Shown in pieces: positions 14,501 to 26,335 of a stretch of DNA of 64,000 nucleotides. This DNA is from Amanita rubescens (Eukaryota; Basidiomycota; Agaricomycetes; Agaricales; Amanitaceae). The stretch lies in the NCBI GenBank assembly GCA_015039365.1, contig WION01000006.1, forward strand, positions 62,001-126,000, in the 5' to 3' direction. The notes beneath the pieces were generated by a model. That model was not told the origin of the DNA and did no database searches. It worked only from the letters and a program-made list of their open reading frames with translations. The position numbers and the translations under genes were made by a program. Position 1 is the first letter of the stretch; each line of letters begins with the position of its first letter.

Positions 14501-17500
14501 TTCCTTTTGAGCAACTCCAACAGGGGCATCATCTGCCTCCACAGAAATAATGTTATCTTCACATGGTACGTCCTGGACTTCAACAGGAGCAGCCTCAGAA
14601 GCAGATATTTCGGCAACTGGTTCTGGATTAGCCTCGACAGCGCTTGCAATCTCGGATGCCTTGATCTCCTCAACTTCAGAGCTGACCTCCCCGAGGGGAA
14701 CTTCAGCCTCATCAACATGCACAGGGTCATCTTCGTGGGTAGCTGCGGTGGTGACAAGTTCAGCTCCTACTGGCCCTGAGGATTCAATTTCACCAGTACT
14801 GTCGGTGACGGGCTTAGATTCTGAAGCATCCCCATTAGCAACTTCAGTTTCAGCAGGCGCTGTCACTTCAACAATGGGAAGCACTTCATCATCAGGTTGG
14901 GTGGCAGGCTCAGCTTCGACGGGTGCTGGCCCTGGGGTTTCTTCACTATTAGCTTCAGATTCAATTGCTGTCGACGTCTCCTCGTTGACAGTTTCAGGTA
15001 TGAGTTCAGCTTCAGCAGGTGCTGAGGTGTCTTGACTAGCAATCTCAGAGAAAGTTTCGACCGCAATGGGAGCAGCCACTTCGGTCACCTCAGCGACAGG
15101 TTCGATCTCGATAGGTGTGGTTTCACTGGCGATGACTTCGGCTTTGACGGGTGCAGGAGCCTCCTCGCTGGTCACATCGGTAGTCGGCTTGGAAACAGTG
15201 AGTGATGCCTCTTCACCCGCAGCCTCAACGACGGATTCGGCCTGAACAGCGCCTGTTATCTCTTCGCTGACGACGGGTTCAACTTCGACAGGCGCAGACG
15301 TTTCCTCGCTGGCACCAACCTCGACGGCAGGTTCAGCTTCGACGGCGACTGGCGCGGGCGTTTCCTCGTTGGTAGCAACCTCGATGGCAGGTTCAGCCTC
15401 AACAGTGACTGGGGCTTCTTTGTCGACAACAGGCTCAGGTTCGACGGGCGCAGCGGTCTCATCGCTGGCAGTAACTTCTGCAGTGGGTTCGGCCTCAAGG
15501 ACGACTGGTGTCTCTTCACGAGCGACAGCTTCGACTTCGGCTTCAACGACGACTGGCGGCTCTTCACTGGTAGCTTCAACCGGCACCGAAGTCTCTTCGA
15601 TGGCAACCTCATCTTCGGTGGGCACCGAAGCATCTTCAGTGATAGCTTCGATCGTAACAGGTGCCAGAGCCTCTTCACTGGCAGCCTCGGCTTCAACTGC
15701 TGCAGTCACTTCTTCGTCAACCTCTGCAGCAACTACAGGTTCAGCGGGCGCAGATTCTTCTTCGCGAGTGATCTCAGTAACGAGCTCTGCTTCGATGGAT
15801 GCCGGAGTCTCATCAATAGCGACTTCGGCGAGCGGTGTACGAACCGGAGTCGCTTCACTGGTGTTTTCACCAGCTTCAACCGACAGCGGAACTTCCTCAG
15901 CGGTCACTTCGACGGGCTCAGCCTCAGCAGTCGGCGCTTCGTCGTTGACAATGGGGCCCTGTACCTCTTCAACCACAGCTGCCGGAATATCTTCTGTTTC
16001 CTCTACTGCCGACTCTGCAACCGCCTGAGCCTCAGCGTGCACAGTAACACCTTCACCTGCAAGCTCTTCTACTTGCTCTACCGCGGCATCATCCACGACG
16101 CCATCAACCTGCGGCTCTTCGACGAACGGGGTCGTCTCGACTTGCACAGTAACCTCCGGCTGTTCATCAAGCTGTTCCAATGTTGCCTTGTTCCCGTTAG
16201 CCTCCTCAGTCGCTATGTGTTCATCCTCTACGATGGGTTGTTCGACTGCCTCGTGGTTATCGTTCCCAACGTTATTAACTTCCGCAGCAATAGGTTCGGC
16301 CTCGTGGGCTGTCTCCTCTTGTTCAATACCTCCAACGGCACCTGACTCAACCTCTGGCTTGTTCACCTCGGCAACCATTTCTTCCAGAGTCACCTCGGTC
16401 TGTGGCTGTTCTTCTGGGATTTGGTCAATCCCGGCCTTCTCTACTGCTGCAGTCGCACCATCAACAGCCGCTCCCTCCTGGGCCTCCGTTATCGAAACAG
16501 GGAGATCCCCTTCGTTAGAGGATGGTTCCGTATCAGTAATAGCGACGGCGTCGCTTTCCGCAGGGACAACGTCCTTTATCTCTGCAGAAGAACCAAGATT
16601 ACCATACTGAGTAACTAATGCTCAGTGCTACTCACCTTCGACTTGAGCGACTTCTTCCACATGGGGTACATCAACCTGGGTATCTACAGCCGACTCTCCC
16701 TCCATGGCAGGCTCGACCGCTCCGACGTCCGGCTTATCAGCGAAGCCATTGTCCTTCCCATCTTCCTTTTTCTCCAAAGCAGGGGGCGGGATCTCAATAG
16801 CAGAATCGTTGATAGTCTTATCAGCAAGGGATTCCTCGACCTCGAAAGGAAATTCGAGTACGTCAATCAAAGGGTCGGTATGATAAGGCGCCGTACTCAC
16901 AAGGACCGTTACGGATTCGCTGGTTGAAGGCCCCTGGTCCTCCGCGATCGTCGCATCGTCAACAACATCAGCGGCGAGTACCTAAAATGCCAATACCATG
17001 AGCTGCCGTTCCCGACGAATAACAAAGAAAAGCGTGAAAGCGTGAAAAGAAGGGCAACACTTACGTCGTCCACTTCTTTCACGGATTCATTCTCAGCTGT
17101 AACCGCAGGCTAAACAAAGAACTATTTGATCAATCTATCAACGTTGGAGCATGAATATGACACACGTTCTCAGCGACGACAGAATCTGATGGCGACCCAA
17201 GTAAGGCGTCTGTGGTATTGTCGGTCTCGCCGTTTTCTTTGCTGTGTGCTGTGATGACCTGTGGCACAGCGTCTGCCGTGGGAGCATGACCATTTGCAGC
17301 GTCGGCGGATGGCTGGGTGACATAAAAGGATAAGTGGCATGGAACAGTGAGAAGAAAGGAAACATACACCGGAGACAGACGAATCGGCGTTGGCAGACAC
17401 GTCAAGATTGGACGCGTCTTCCTTGGGCAACAAAAGGGGAATCTCCAAGGCAGACTCGGAGGACGACTTGTCTGCCGTAATTGACACGTCGGTTGGCTGC

Positions 17501-17583
17501 TCATGGTCGTGAACTTGGGTAGAAATGGCGAGCGTAATGGAATCGACGGTATCGTTGACGTAGTCCGTACCAGAGACGGACAT
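11583..17583 (-). CDS. Giant acidic repeat protein with W-T-P-S-Y-S motifs and CaaX end
   Basis: Not a recognised family. Twelve exons on the minus strand (17583-17368, 17312-17166, 17109-17065, 16981-16636, 16581-14027, 13979-13725, 13676-13350, 13303-13211, 13163-12495, 12442-12359, 12305-12069, 12017-11583) sum exactly to 1802 residues. Exon 5 (about 850 residues) is low-complexity, made of E/A/P/V/T units such as EETPAPVEVEP. The last third carries a recurring motif, consensus P-W-T-P-S-Y-S-V-H-S-Q-G, with Trp near residues 1128, 1203, 1345, 1410, 1446 and 1622, plus degenerate copies near 1480 and 1512. The last exon has a hydrophobic segment at 1690-1708 (KFMLFGLRALVAYLWVLPKW), a Ser run, and ends KRKWCVVM: a CaaX box after basic residues, predicting prenylation. 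Inference: a disordered, membrane-tethered protein with repeated short docking motifs. Exon 4 reads through a possible donor at 16900. Confidence 0.8.
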
Positions 17584-17769
17584 TATCGGACAAATAGAAT
17601 AAAGAGAAGTGCCAGGAGAGAGAGATATAAATGGCGGAGAGAGAGACTCCAAGCTAAGAGTCCTTTGCCAGTTCAAAAAGGAAGACTTCGCGAGCCGATC
17701 AACCGGATTTCCCACTCACGTGCTCACGCGATAGTGAAATGTCCACATGGATTTATATAGGATGCTAGT

Positions 17770-18705
17770 CTAGAATAACACAACCCCAACAAGACCAAGC
17801 GCCCCTGCAAGCTCAAGCGCTCCAACGCTCAGCCCACCCGCATTGTTCGATTCAGACGCACCACTACCTGTAGACGCAGCGCGCGCAGTAGTGCTGGTTT
17901 TACTGGCCGCCGCATTGGTGGCACGCGTAGCGGCCGGTGTGGTCTCCACAGCACTGCTCTGACGTCAGCCACAATATTTTCCACAGCGCGATTGCACCTA
18001 CCCTTGTGTTCCTGATCCAGAGGCGGTGTTGGAATCCGTCGGTCCAGGCGCGGCAGTCATACACCTACAACTCTTCTTTAGTCGCCGTGTTACGAATCAT
18101 TGCTTCCACATACCCTTTATCAGTGCCCTGTCGGACTTGAACCTGGTCCGTGAAGGCGGTCTCGCCAGTGCTGTCCTTTAGCGCGAAGGTGCTGTATAAC
18201 CGTATTAGCCAACGAGCAAAAAACTAATTTCAAAACGCATACATTTGTTGGCCAGGATTCACATTAGCTAACCAAGTTTTGCTCGTGTCGTCCGTTGCGT
18301 CAAAGGATTGAATCTGACGATGAGCATTTACATCCGACAATAGTAAATCGAGCAAGCTGCACTCACGGGTTCGCCAGCGACCTGGCCACCTACGTAGGGA
18401 ATAAGTAAACTAACCTTGACATAACCAAGCCAGCGTACCTGGAAGAAGTGTCAAATAATAAGGCGGGGTGCCCCCGCTCCAAGTAAGTAACGTAGGTTCT
18501 ATAATGAGCAAGTTATACTATGCGGTCATCCAATCAATCAATCAAGGCATACGGCATTGGACTACACCCGCACTGCACACGCCATTGTCAGGTTGCACTC
18601 AAACATGCATACAATCCAAACGACTTACGGCGTGTTGATAGTCAGTGATGCGATGGCCGGCACCAAAGAAATGATCGCGATAGCTGTTAAAAAGAACTTA
18701 TTCAT
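17770..18705 (-). CDS. Secreted GPI-anchored protein, Kre9/KNH-like Ig-fold domain
   Basis: Eight exons (18705-18629, 18572-18553, 18498-18439, 18389-18367, 18313-18243, 18191-18114, 18064-18002, 17953-17770) sum to 191 residues. A signal peptide (MNKFFLTAIAIISLVPAIAS) is followed by LTINTP...QCQPTLLTWSGG and PYYLTLLPGG, the hallmark of the fungal Kre9/KNH-like N-terminal domain, then a Ser/Thr/Ala-rich stalk and a hydrophobic C-terminus (VGALELAGALGLVGVVLF) typical of a GPI signal. It likely sits in the cell wall or plasma membrane; family members influence beta-1,6-glucan but most basidiomycete copies are uncharacterised. Two internal exons are only 20 and 23 nt; the 20-nt exon is needed to restore the conserved Cys-Gln-Pro. 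The gene ends 187 bp upstream of the W-motif gene, same strand. Confidence 0.85.
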
Positions 18706-18962
18706 CTTGAGGAGGGCGCCGCTAAAACGGTAGTAATGATGGACGAAGAAACGAATAGAAAAGAGCGGGGGCGAAAACAGGAAAAGAGAAGGACGGGGTA
18801 CTTATATACCGCGGAAAGTCGACACTTCGAGATCCGTCGACGTCACACTACTGCCAATGATCGAGATCGCATGGCGAGCCAGCCGAAAGAGCCAAAACAT
18901 GAGTATATTCCAATATAGTACCTAGTTAGCACCACTCTCGTGGAAGGTTTTTGTACACACAT

Positions 18963-21960
18963 TCACAATCCAATCCAGCTGCTGCGTCCTCCAGGGTTAT
19001 GCAGGCTCGTGTGCCCTATCTTAACAATATCATAACCCGCCTCTTCTATCATCAAAGAAGGCTCCCTCGATGTGCTCGCCCGAGACATGAACGAAGGTAG
19101 AGGCTCAGTAGCATCGATCAAGGGGCTTGGCGCACTCGCAGTGGGCAAAGGGCTAGACGGCATAAAGAAACCCGACAACAGCCGTTCCGCCGCCGAAGGG
19201 GACATCGCATTCTCAGATACCGCAGAAGGGATCGCCAGAAATGACTCTGCGTGCCATTCATACCATACTTGGCGTTCGTTCGTCAACCGCCAGATCGACA
19301 CCTGGAGCTCCGATTTACTTGGCAGGTACAAAGGTTCCTACAACACGTCTCGGAATCAGTTCAACACCCTTACTAATGACGCACTTTGAACGGGAAAAAC
19401 AACGGGAACCAACTCAGCATATTCTTTGATATCCGATCCTTGCGATGAGGGTGGATGCTTAATCCGATATTGCCGTATAGAACCTTCCGTTCCGACACAT
19501 TATAAGTTCATCTAGCACCGTAGTCAAACAATGTCTTACCGCTTCAAAGTATCCGGCCAACCCACTATAGACCTTAGTACGACGGCCCAATTTTGATGAA
19601 GTGGATTTCACTCACTGCAAGACACCAGCATGCGGTACGTAAAAATTAAGCTTCGCAGAACGCGCGTTGTGGCTGTTGGTCAAAGGTAGACCTATCAAAA
19701 GTCAGATACTCCACCACGGGAGCACCAGGGCATCTCACCCCGTGAATCAACAACAAGATCCCGCCTCGGATGCTCAAACTCCCAACATTCCTGAACTTGC
19801 GGTCCGCATGTGCCCCTCAAACCGCCCCCATCGCCGCTCAAAATATTGACAGCGGACAACATTACGACATAAGGTGTTTCCAAAGATTTTTCGTCTTCGC
19901 CTGACCGTGCTTCGTTGTGTAACTTGGACGACGATAACGGAGCTAAATGCGCCGTGTATGAAGACGGGATAGATATACCATCAGCTGCATCATTCGTGAT
20001 TAGAAGCGAAACAAATCTGCCACTAAAAAATGAAACAAACGTTTCAAAAACCTCATAGCTCCGTCAAGGCACTCCGGACTAAGCTCATTATCACCAAAGG
20101 AACCGAGCAGCTCGCTGACGAGTATATCGGCCAAATCTGGCACCTCGATAAACCGCATGTCACCAAACAAAATCTTGACCTTGTCATCCCACTCTTTCTC
20201 CTGTCGCGCTTGTAACCTATTCTACTCGGTTAAGAGATGAATGCGACCCGATAGCATATACCCACGTTACAAAGGCGTTTGGATTCTTCTCGACAGCGTA
20301 TATGAATGCCACCCTTTGTGACCGTTCAATTGCCTTTAAGCAACGCTCTACAAGTGGACCCCTTCCAGCTCCTGCCACGCAGCATACTCTAGGGAAAAGA
20401 CGTTCGGACAGCCCTGGCAGCATATCAACCAACTTACATTCTCTCCAAAGTAGCTGGCCGTTTCAAAAGGGCATGGTACATAGCCTAGTCCGCATAAGTA
20501 TCAAGCGGACAACAACAGGAAGTAACCTTGCCTCTTCGTACTGAGCATACTTTACCGGATCCTGCTCGAAAGTATGATAGGTCGCACTTTGTAGATTGTC
20601 CATGAGTGGCTAGATATGGAGTCAAGTTTGGCCTTCGGAATAACATAGGATAGACTGACTTGAAGAGGGGCCTGCAGAAAGTCCTGATAACCCTGTGCGT
20701 AATTTTCCACCGTACCTGCCTGTTGCGCAGCCTTCATGGAAGGGCTCGTCTTTTCCAAATGCCTTATGTACTGCATATATGCGGGTTCGCCACCTCGACT
20801 ATGCAATCTGCCGCTTGCCTCGGACAATACAATAGTCGGTTTATGCTAACAGAGCTACTACTGTTAGAAAACGTCAAGTCGGACAATACAGTAGACTTGC
20901 TATCATGCTGTTTCGTATAAACATCTGTGTCGGTTTGGGCAAAACAGGGTACCCTTTTGTGTTTGCGATAAAAGTCGACGCATGTATGTGAAGGTGTCGC
21001 ACGGATTCGGCGGCCCATTTGCTTAACACGCCCAAAGTGGTGGGGAGGGGAAGACTCAGGTCGAGCACTGCAAAAAAAGTCTCAAAAACAGTAGTTGGGG
21101 CATAGGAGGCATCCTTACTCAAAGTCAAACGTGTGTTGTAATCGCATATTGATCTAATAACGTCCCACATTTCCCATGTTGCATTCACTTCGTTTTCTGG
21201 TGCAGTCGATAAACTTTGCCTCGGGATTAAAAGCGTTGGGAGATCAGAAGGCTTGGCCTGACCGGTAGGAGGTTCCGGTATAAGCACAGAAGGACTGTAG
21301 ATCGGAAGTCTGACTGAGAAGGTGAGAAAAGGTGCAGCGCTCAGACAGGAGTTGACAATGCGTGCGTATGATGCGACATGAGATCTGTTTCGAGGTGATG
21401 GAAGAATGATCGTTTGGATATTCAAATAGGAAGCATAAGCAATCTCCTGACGGAGTGCCTTTGTGAAAATGCGTTAAGTCAGACTCTAAAAAAGGTTTTC
21501 AAGTACGTACGATCTCGGCATCGTGACGAACCCAATCATCTTCAGCATCCAATTCTAGCCATTCCGATATCATGCCTGTGATCCCCTCCGCCTCGTCTGC
21601 ACGATAAACGATCAGCTGGCCGCCTCAAAATTGGTGCCGCGACTGACCTAATCGCGTCATCGTTACTTCGTCCTTCAAAAAGGCTGGTCTTGCCCTCCAT
21701 TCCTCAGTACGTCTTTCAACTACCAAGTCACGTTCATGCTCTTCCAACTCTGAAGATTGTATGCACATTTCTGTCCATCGTTGCTTCCATTTGTGTGTTG
21801 TGATGGGCAAGCATAGCGCATTATACCCTTTAGCACGGGCTTCGGAAACGAGCTTGAGGACAGGGGTTGCGTGATACTGCACATCAAGTGTGCTAGCAGC
21901 CTTGTCTAGGTCCTCAAGGGTGATGTATGTGGCTATTGTGGCGCCTGTGTTCCAGGACAT
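18963..21960 (-). CDS. PRMT5: Type II protein arginine methyltransferase PRMT5 (Skb1/Hsl7)
   Basis: Fourteen exons (21960-21648, 21596-21511, 21458-21119, 21067-20901, 20845-20660, 20609-20532, 20484-20438, 20388-20266, 20216-20041, 19984-19739, 19691-19616, 19564-19540, 19483-19385, 19337-18963) sum to 778 residues. It symmetrically dimethylates arginine on histones and splicing proteins. Seen in order: N-terminal TIM-barrel region ([31 protein letters not shown]), linker [24 protein letters not shown] split over an intron, the SAM motif [11 protein letters not shown], the double-E loop [15 protein letters not shown], the [10 protein letters not shown] block, and the beta-barrel end with [13 protein letters not shown]. 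About 95 residues of Ser/Pro-rich tail follow, beyond the animal C-terminus. Two introns (donors at 20900 and 20531) use GC instead of GT. One exon is 25 nt. Confidence 0.93.
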
Positions 21961-22342
21961 GTTAGACCTGAGATAATATGTGTTTGTTTGACGCGAGCCT
22001 CGGGCCCAAGCAACGCGTCAATAGGCACAAACAGCAGATGACGTATGTGATACTAATGGCCTGCTGTGTACAATGGGCCCGCTGCGCCCTGCGCAACACA
22101 AGGAATGAAGCCGCGGCTAATCCTTACGCCTGGTCGTCGTTGGCGCTGGGCGACAGGGGAAGAAGCAGGGGGATACCATTTATGTTAAGGGCCCTGGCAG
22201 CTTAATTACCCTGATCGAAGTAAGGTATTGATGGTTGATGATCGTGATCACAAATGACCCTTGCACTTCTGATCATGATCAACGATACCAGATCGACAGT
22301 TGACAGGACATATCATATCCTGGCATGGGAAATACAGCCATT

Positions 22343-23254
22343 TTAACTAGTTCCCTCATCTAATCTTTGCCTCTTGGGTTGTAAACTGTCGTGCGCGGCG
22401 TCCGCGCTTTCCCCTGCGGCCAGGTCGTGTCCCTTGGCTACTCCATCCAGGACAGTCTTGCTGATAGCATCCCTGAGTTCCTGGTCTGGATCTCGACCTT
22501 CTTCTTCAGCACGCTGCATGATTCCCTGAACTGAATCTATAAGCTGAGTTGTCAACTGCTCGGATACGATTTCCTGCTGGTGCTGTGAAGGCTGTGCCGG
22601 CGGTTGGTCTGAGATGGGCTGTTGTGAGGCTGCCGTCAGAGATTGCAAGTAGCGCGCGATGTCAGGAAAGTCTTCTTGAAGGTGCTCTATAGGCTGAAAA
22701 TGGAAATAATTTAATCAATAAAAAGTCTGGTTGATGAAATCAGTGGCATACCGAGATCCCATCGTTGTTGTGGCGGTCGATGACAGCTCCGCGTTCGACT
22801 AGGAATTGAGCGGTTTCGATGTTTTCTACTGTGTACAAGGGGGTATCTCCATCGCTGTCTGTGATGTTGACGTCTCCGCCTAGGCGGCCGGTCAGGATAA
22901 GGTTTGCGATAGTGGTCGCTGACTAACCCTTGGAGATGAGATACTGTAAAACGTGGAGCTGTGCATAGGAAGCGGCCGCATGCCTTTCTGTGAGTCAGCG
23001 GCGTCCGTGGGTAGGGATCAGGAACGCACATTGGAGTGTAAGTGTTGTCATCGGGCTGGTTTGGGGAGAATGCTACGAAAGGGTTAGTGAGAGAGAGAGA
23101 GAGAGCGGAGTGAGCGGACACTTACAATTATCCTCTATTAGAAGCTAGTAACTCACGTGAGCGCGGGCAATTAAAGAAGCGAGAAACGTACGCGGACGCG
23201 GGGGAGGTCGCCGTCGGCGGCAGCGACCCAGATGTTCTGAGGAAGGCGGGGCAT
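22343..23254 (-). CDS. Small ankyrin-repeat protein (YCR051W-like)
   Basis: Six exons (23254-23192, 23144-23126, 23072-23030, 22983-22928, 22879-22752, 22693-22343) sum to 219 residues. It starts MPRLPQNIWVAAADGD and has about three ankyrin repeats (YTPMHAAASYAQLHVLQYL, GDTPLYTVENIETAQFLVERG, GISPIEHLQEDFPDIARYL), followed by a Gln/Glu-rich helical tail ending KRQRLDEGTS. The layout resembles the conserved fungal protein YCR051W, whose molecular role is not known; ankyrin repeats usually bind proteins. Exon 2 is only 19 nt and encodes LLIEDN. Intron 2 contains a (CT)n tract (23088-23105) near its 3' splice site. The start codon is 99 bp from that of the divergent WC-2-like gene. Confidence 0.85.
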
Positions 23255-23353
23255 GATATAATAAATGTAAACAGATCGAGATCTAAGATCAGAGCCGACG
23301 ACCCGCATTTCCGGCCGTTTTGTCTCACCCTTTCTTGCTCTCCCCTGTCAGCC
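23255..23353. promoter_or_regulatory. Shared bidirectional promoter, ankyrin gene / WC-2
   Basis: Only 99 bp separate the two divergent ATGs, so all core promoter elements and both 5' UTRs must fit here or inside the genes. It includes GATCGAGATCTAAGATC, which contains GATC and GATCT words of the sort GATA-type factors can bind, so self-regulation by the WC-2-like factor is possible but unproven. Confidence 0.6.
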
Positions 23354-25701
23354 ATGAGCTTCCTCGTCAGTCCAAGACTGCACATGCAGCCAGACAACAA
23401 CCCCTCCACAGACCAAGACTATCCCGACGATCACCAGCCCCTGCCTATTCAAAAGCAACACAACTCCAGTTGCTGTATGTCTGCTTCTCTACGATCGTAT
23501 TTCGATCGTCTCATCCGTTTTTTGCAGATTGGGCCCTTCTCAATTCATCGCTCGATTTCATTTATTTAGATCCTATTCTTTCCAGTCATCTCGCCGACCA
23601 GGCTGGCCTCCTACTTAACAAATCTCTCATTGACTACGTCCATCCCGATGAGCAGGCTTCAGCTAAGCACGATATTGGCGGCGTCGTCGAACGCAAGACA
23701 ATGCACGGCTCAATAACTCGGTATATTTTTCTCCTTTTCTCTTGTCCCCGGCTGACGATTTATATTTCCGTTTCATGCAGCATACGATTTTCCCGGTTAT
23801 CCAGAATCCGTCGCATGCTGGGGTACGACGGGCCGCTGTCAAATTCCACATACCGCCAGAGTTTCTCTGGATCCTAACTACATGGTCGTCGACATTGTCA
23901 CAAACTGGGCTGCGGAGGGCCTCGTGTTATGCTTTATCCACGCAACTGCCGAGCATGATAGTGAAGACTTGAAAAAGTCCGAATGGACAAACTGGTGCGG
24001 AACGCCCGTCCTGGACATGCAACAGATACATCGCCTGTACCATGCCCTCCTCATGTACATTCCGCAAGGTAACATGACCAGAGTCTTCCAAATACTATCA
24101 AATTCGCAAGAACGGGCTTTATTAGTATCCTGGCCTCCGGACCCAGTCCAAAACGACCCAGGTCCTTCCGGCCGGGACTTCGCAAAGCTGGTCGAGACCG
24201 TGGAGTTTGGCGCCAGTCCAGGTTTGAGTGATGCCAAGACCACTTGCGCTAGGCGGTACCGGTCAATTAGACCCCTGCCATTGTTCGCGGATACCGTCGA
24301 AAGTATTTTTGTTCCTCATGGTAAGCAGGCGTTAGGGTTCACTGCGGAGTACTATATCTGACGCAACGCGTGTTCCGAAGGGTCTGTTATCTTTGCATGT
24401 CACAGAATCAATGCATCCTCTCGCAACGCTACCTCTACGATGCCTCAGGCATATAGCACTTCTACATACCACCCTCAGCAGCAACAATATTACGAACAGC
24501 AAACCAACTTTGCGCTCCCTCCTCTTGCGTCTCCCCAGACCGCATACAATGGCAATTACGCTCCGCAAACTCAGAATTTACCGACATCGTATTCAACTCA
24601 GCGATGGTCCGCCGAACAGCAAGGCGTGTACCATCAATGGGAATCATCCGCGCATTCACCCTCTCATGTCCCGACTGTAAGTAATCTACGATCTGGAGCA
24701 TACCCGCCACATCTGCATCAATGGCAGGCCCCGCCCCCGTCATACGTGGACGCGAGTACCAATTCTCAAGCCGGTTTCAATCGGCCAATTTCCCCGGGTT
24801 ATTCCTATCCAGCAGTAGGAGGTTCCGGAGGCGAATTTCCCACAGACCTTGTGCCGCCTCCAAGGCGTCGAGTGAGCCCAGGTTCCACGCGTGACCATTA
24901 CTCCACAACTAGCCGCGCGGCCAGCAACAGGCCGATGGGCGTCCTTCGGTGTTCAAGCTGCAAGGCGACCCAAAGCCCGGAGTGGCGTAAGGGACCGAGT
25001 GGGAAGAAAGAATTGTGCAACGCGTAAGCTCTGTCTTTGAGATCCGAGCAATGATTGATCATCAATGCAGGTGTGGTTTACGCTATGCTCGTTCCCGGGC
25101 AAAGAAGGAAGGTCACAACCCAACTCAACGCAAACGAAAAGAGAAGACACAGGTAAAAGCCGAGTCGACCACACCTCCAAATGCATCGCCTACCTACCCG
25201 GCTATGCGGCGCAGAATCGGAGAGGAGTCATTCTCCACTTCTTCAACTGGTTCGCCCTCGGGCAGCGATATCTACTCACAGTCTGGACACCCCGTTCTCA
25301 GTACTCTCACTCCATCCCCATCCCCACCAGCAAACAACATGAGCTTTGTACATTATTCCCCTGGCCCGAATAGCCGCCAGCAATATTCTACCGCTACAAA
25401 CAACTTTTATTCAGTTCCATCTCCGCTTTCTAATCCGCCAGTTCTCAATACTCCGCACGAAACGGCTCATTCAACGCACGAACAGCATGGCACTCAACTA
25501 CCTCCATTGGGTCAAATCTCGTCCTATACAAGTCGCATATCCCCGATGCTCCCGGCAGCTTCCTCCATCACACATTCGCCGCTTACCTCTACCCTGCCAT
25601 TAGCATCATATGAGCGTGAAAGGGACAAGGACCGAGAGCTTCCACCGACACCGGTTTCTGCTGAGCCGCGCCAGCCCAGGTCCATTCTGACACATCAATG
25701 A
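23354..25701 (+). CDS. White-collar-2-like PAS/GATA transcription factor (frame break)
   Basis: Exons 23354-23474, 23528-23720, 23781-24320, 24381-25023 and 25071-25701. A PAS-like domain (SSLDFIYLDPILSSHL, SLIDYVHPDEQ) leads into RIRFSRLSRIRRMLGYDGP, then VVDIVTNWAAEGLVLCFIHA, IPHG-type VIFACHRIN, a Q/S/P-rich region, and a GATA zinc finger CxxC-x18-CxxC starting CSSCKATQSPEWRKG, followed by a basic tail (RAKKEGHNPTQRKRKEK). PAS plus C-terminal GATA finger is the WC-2 layout; the partner WC-1 is a blue-light photoreceptor. In exon 3 the frame of LGYDGPLSNSTYR does not continue into VSLDPNYM: one base too many lies near 23840-23860. A 37-nt (23823-23859), 64-nt or longer intron ending CCGCCAG could restore the frame but would remove conserved-looking residues. 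So this is a base error, a real frameshift, or unusual splicing. Confidence 0.82.
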
Positions 25702-26335
25702 GGTCCATCACCTCTCCTATGATAGGCTCATCCAGCCATGTTTCAATTTCCTTTGTCCCCACGTTGCAAGGGTCTGGCAATGAAGTTTTACAAATCCCGT
25801 GGATCCCCTTGTGTCTCAGTTGTATTCGATTCCCCTGTACAAATGCCGTGGAAGTTGTACGCTTGCCGGGAAGCCTCAAATGACAGATGCTATGCACAAT
25901 CAATGCATTGTTTACATGTGGCTCTAGTCTCCGACGCCTGTTCCAGTACGTAGTCATGTCTGTCTCTTTAGGGGTTTTAATTCCGTCCTCCATTCTGTGA
26001 TTGGGTCCAGGGTTGCTGAACATTCTGTTTACGCCCTTTTTCATCCGTCTGTTCTTTTATCCACTGCATAATTACATTACGTCCTGTACAAACGGCCCGT
26101 ACATTATTATATCGATAGTGGTACTTTACTGTTCAATGCCTCCATATTGTGTAACGCTGCTTAAAACAGGAGGAAACTAGTAGTAGTATGTTATAGCAAA
26201 GCTGATTATAAAGGTATCGATCAATACATTATTGCTGATGATATCATTGAAAGCCGATACGGCAGATAATATCTATCACGTGGTGATGCAGGCCCCAAGT
26301 CAAGTCTCCATCACCGCATTTGTCTTCCTGCAGCG
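25702..26335. other. Intergenic between WC-2 and SDS22
   Basis: No gene supported; AT-rich after 26000. Holds the 3' UTR of the WC-2-like gene and the promoter of SDS22. Confidence 0.5.

Noticed and set aside
13950..16610. Long plus-strand Ser/Thr/Ala-rich ORFs opposite the W-motif gene
   Set aside because: They are the antisense of codon-biased Glu/Ala/Val repeats on the minus strand. They have no start context or introns of their own, and the minus-strand exons sum exactly in frame.
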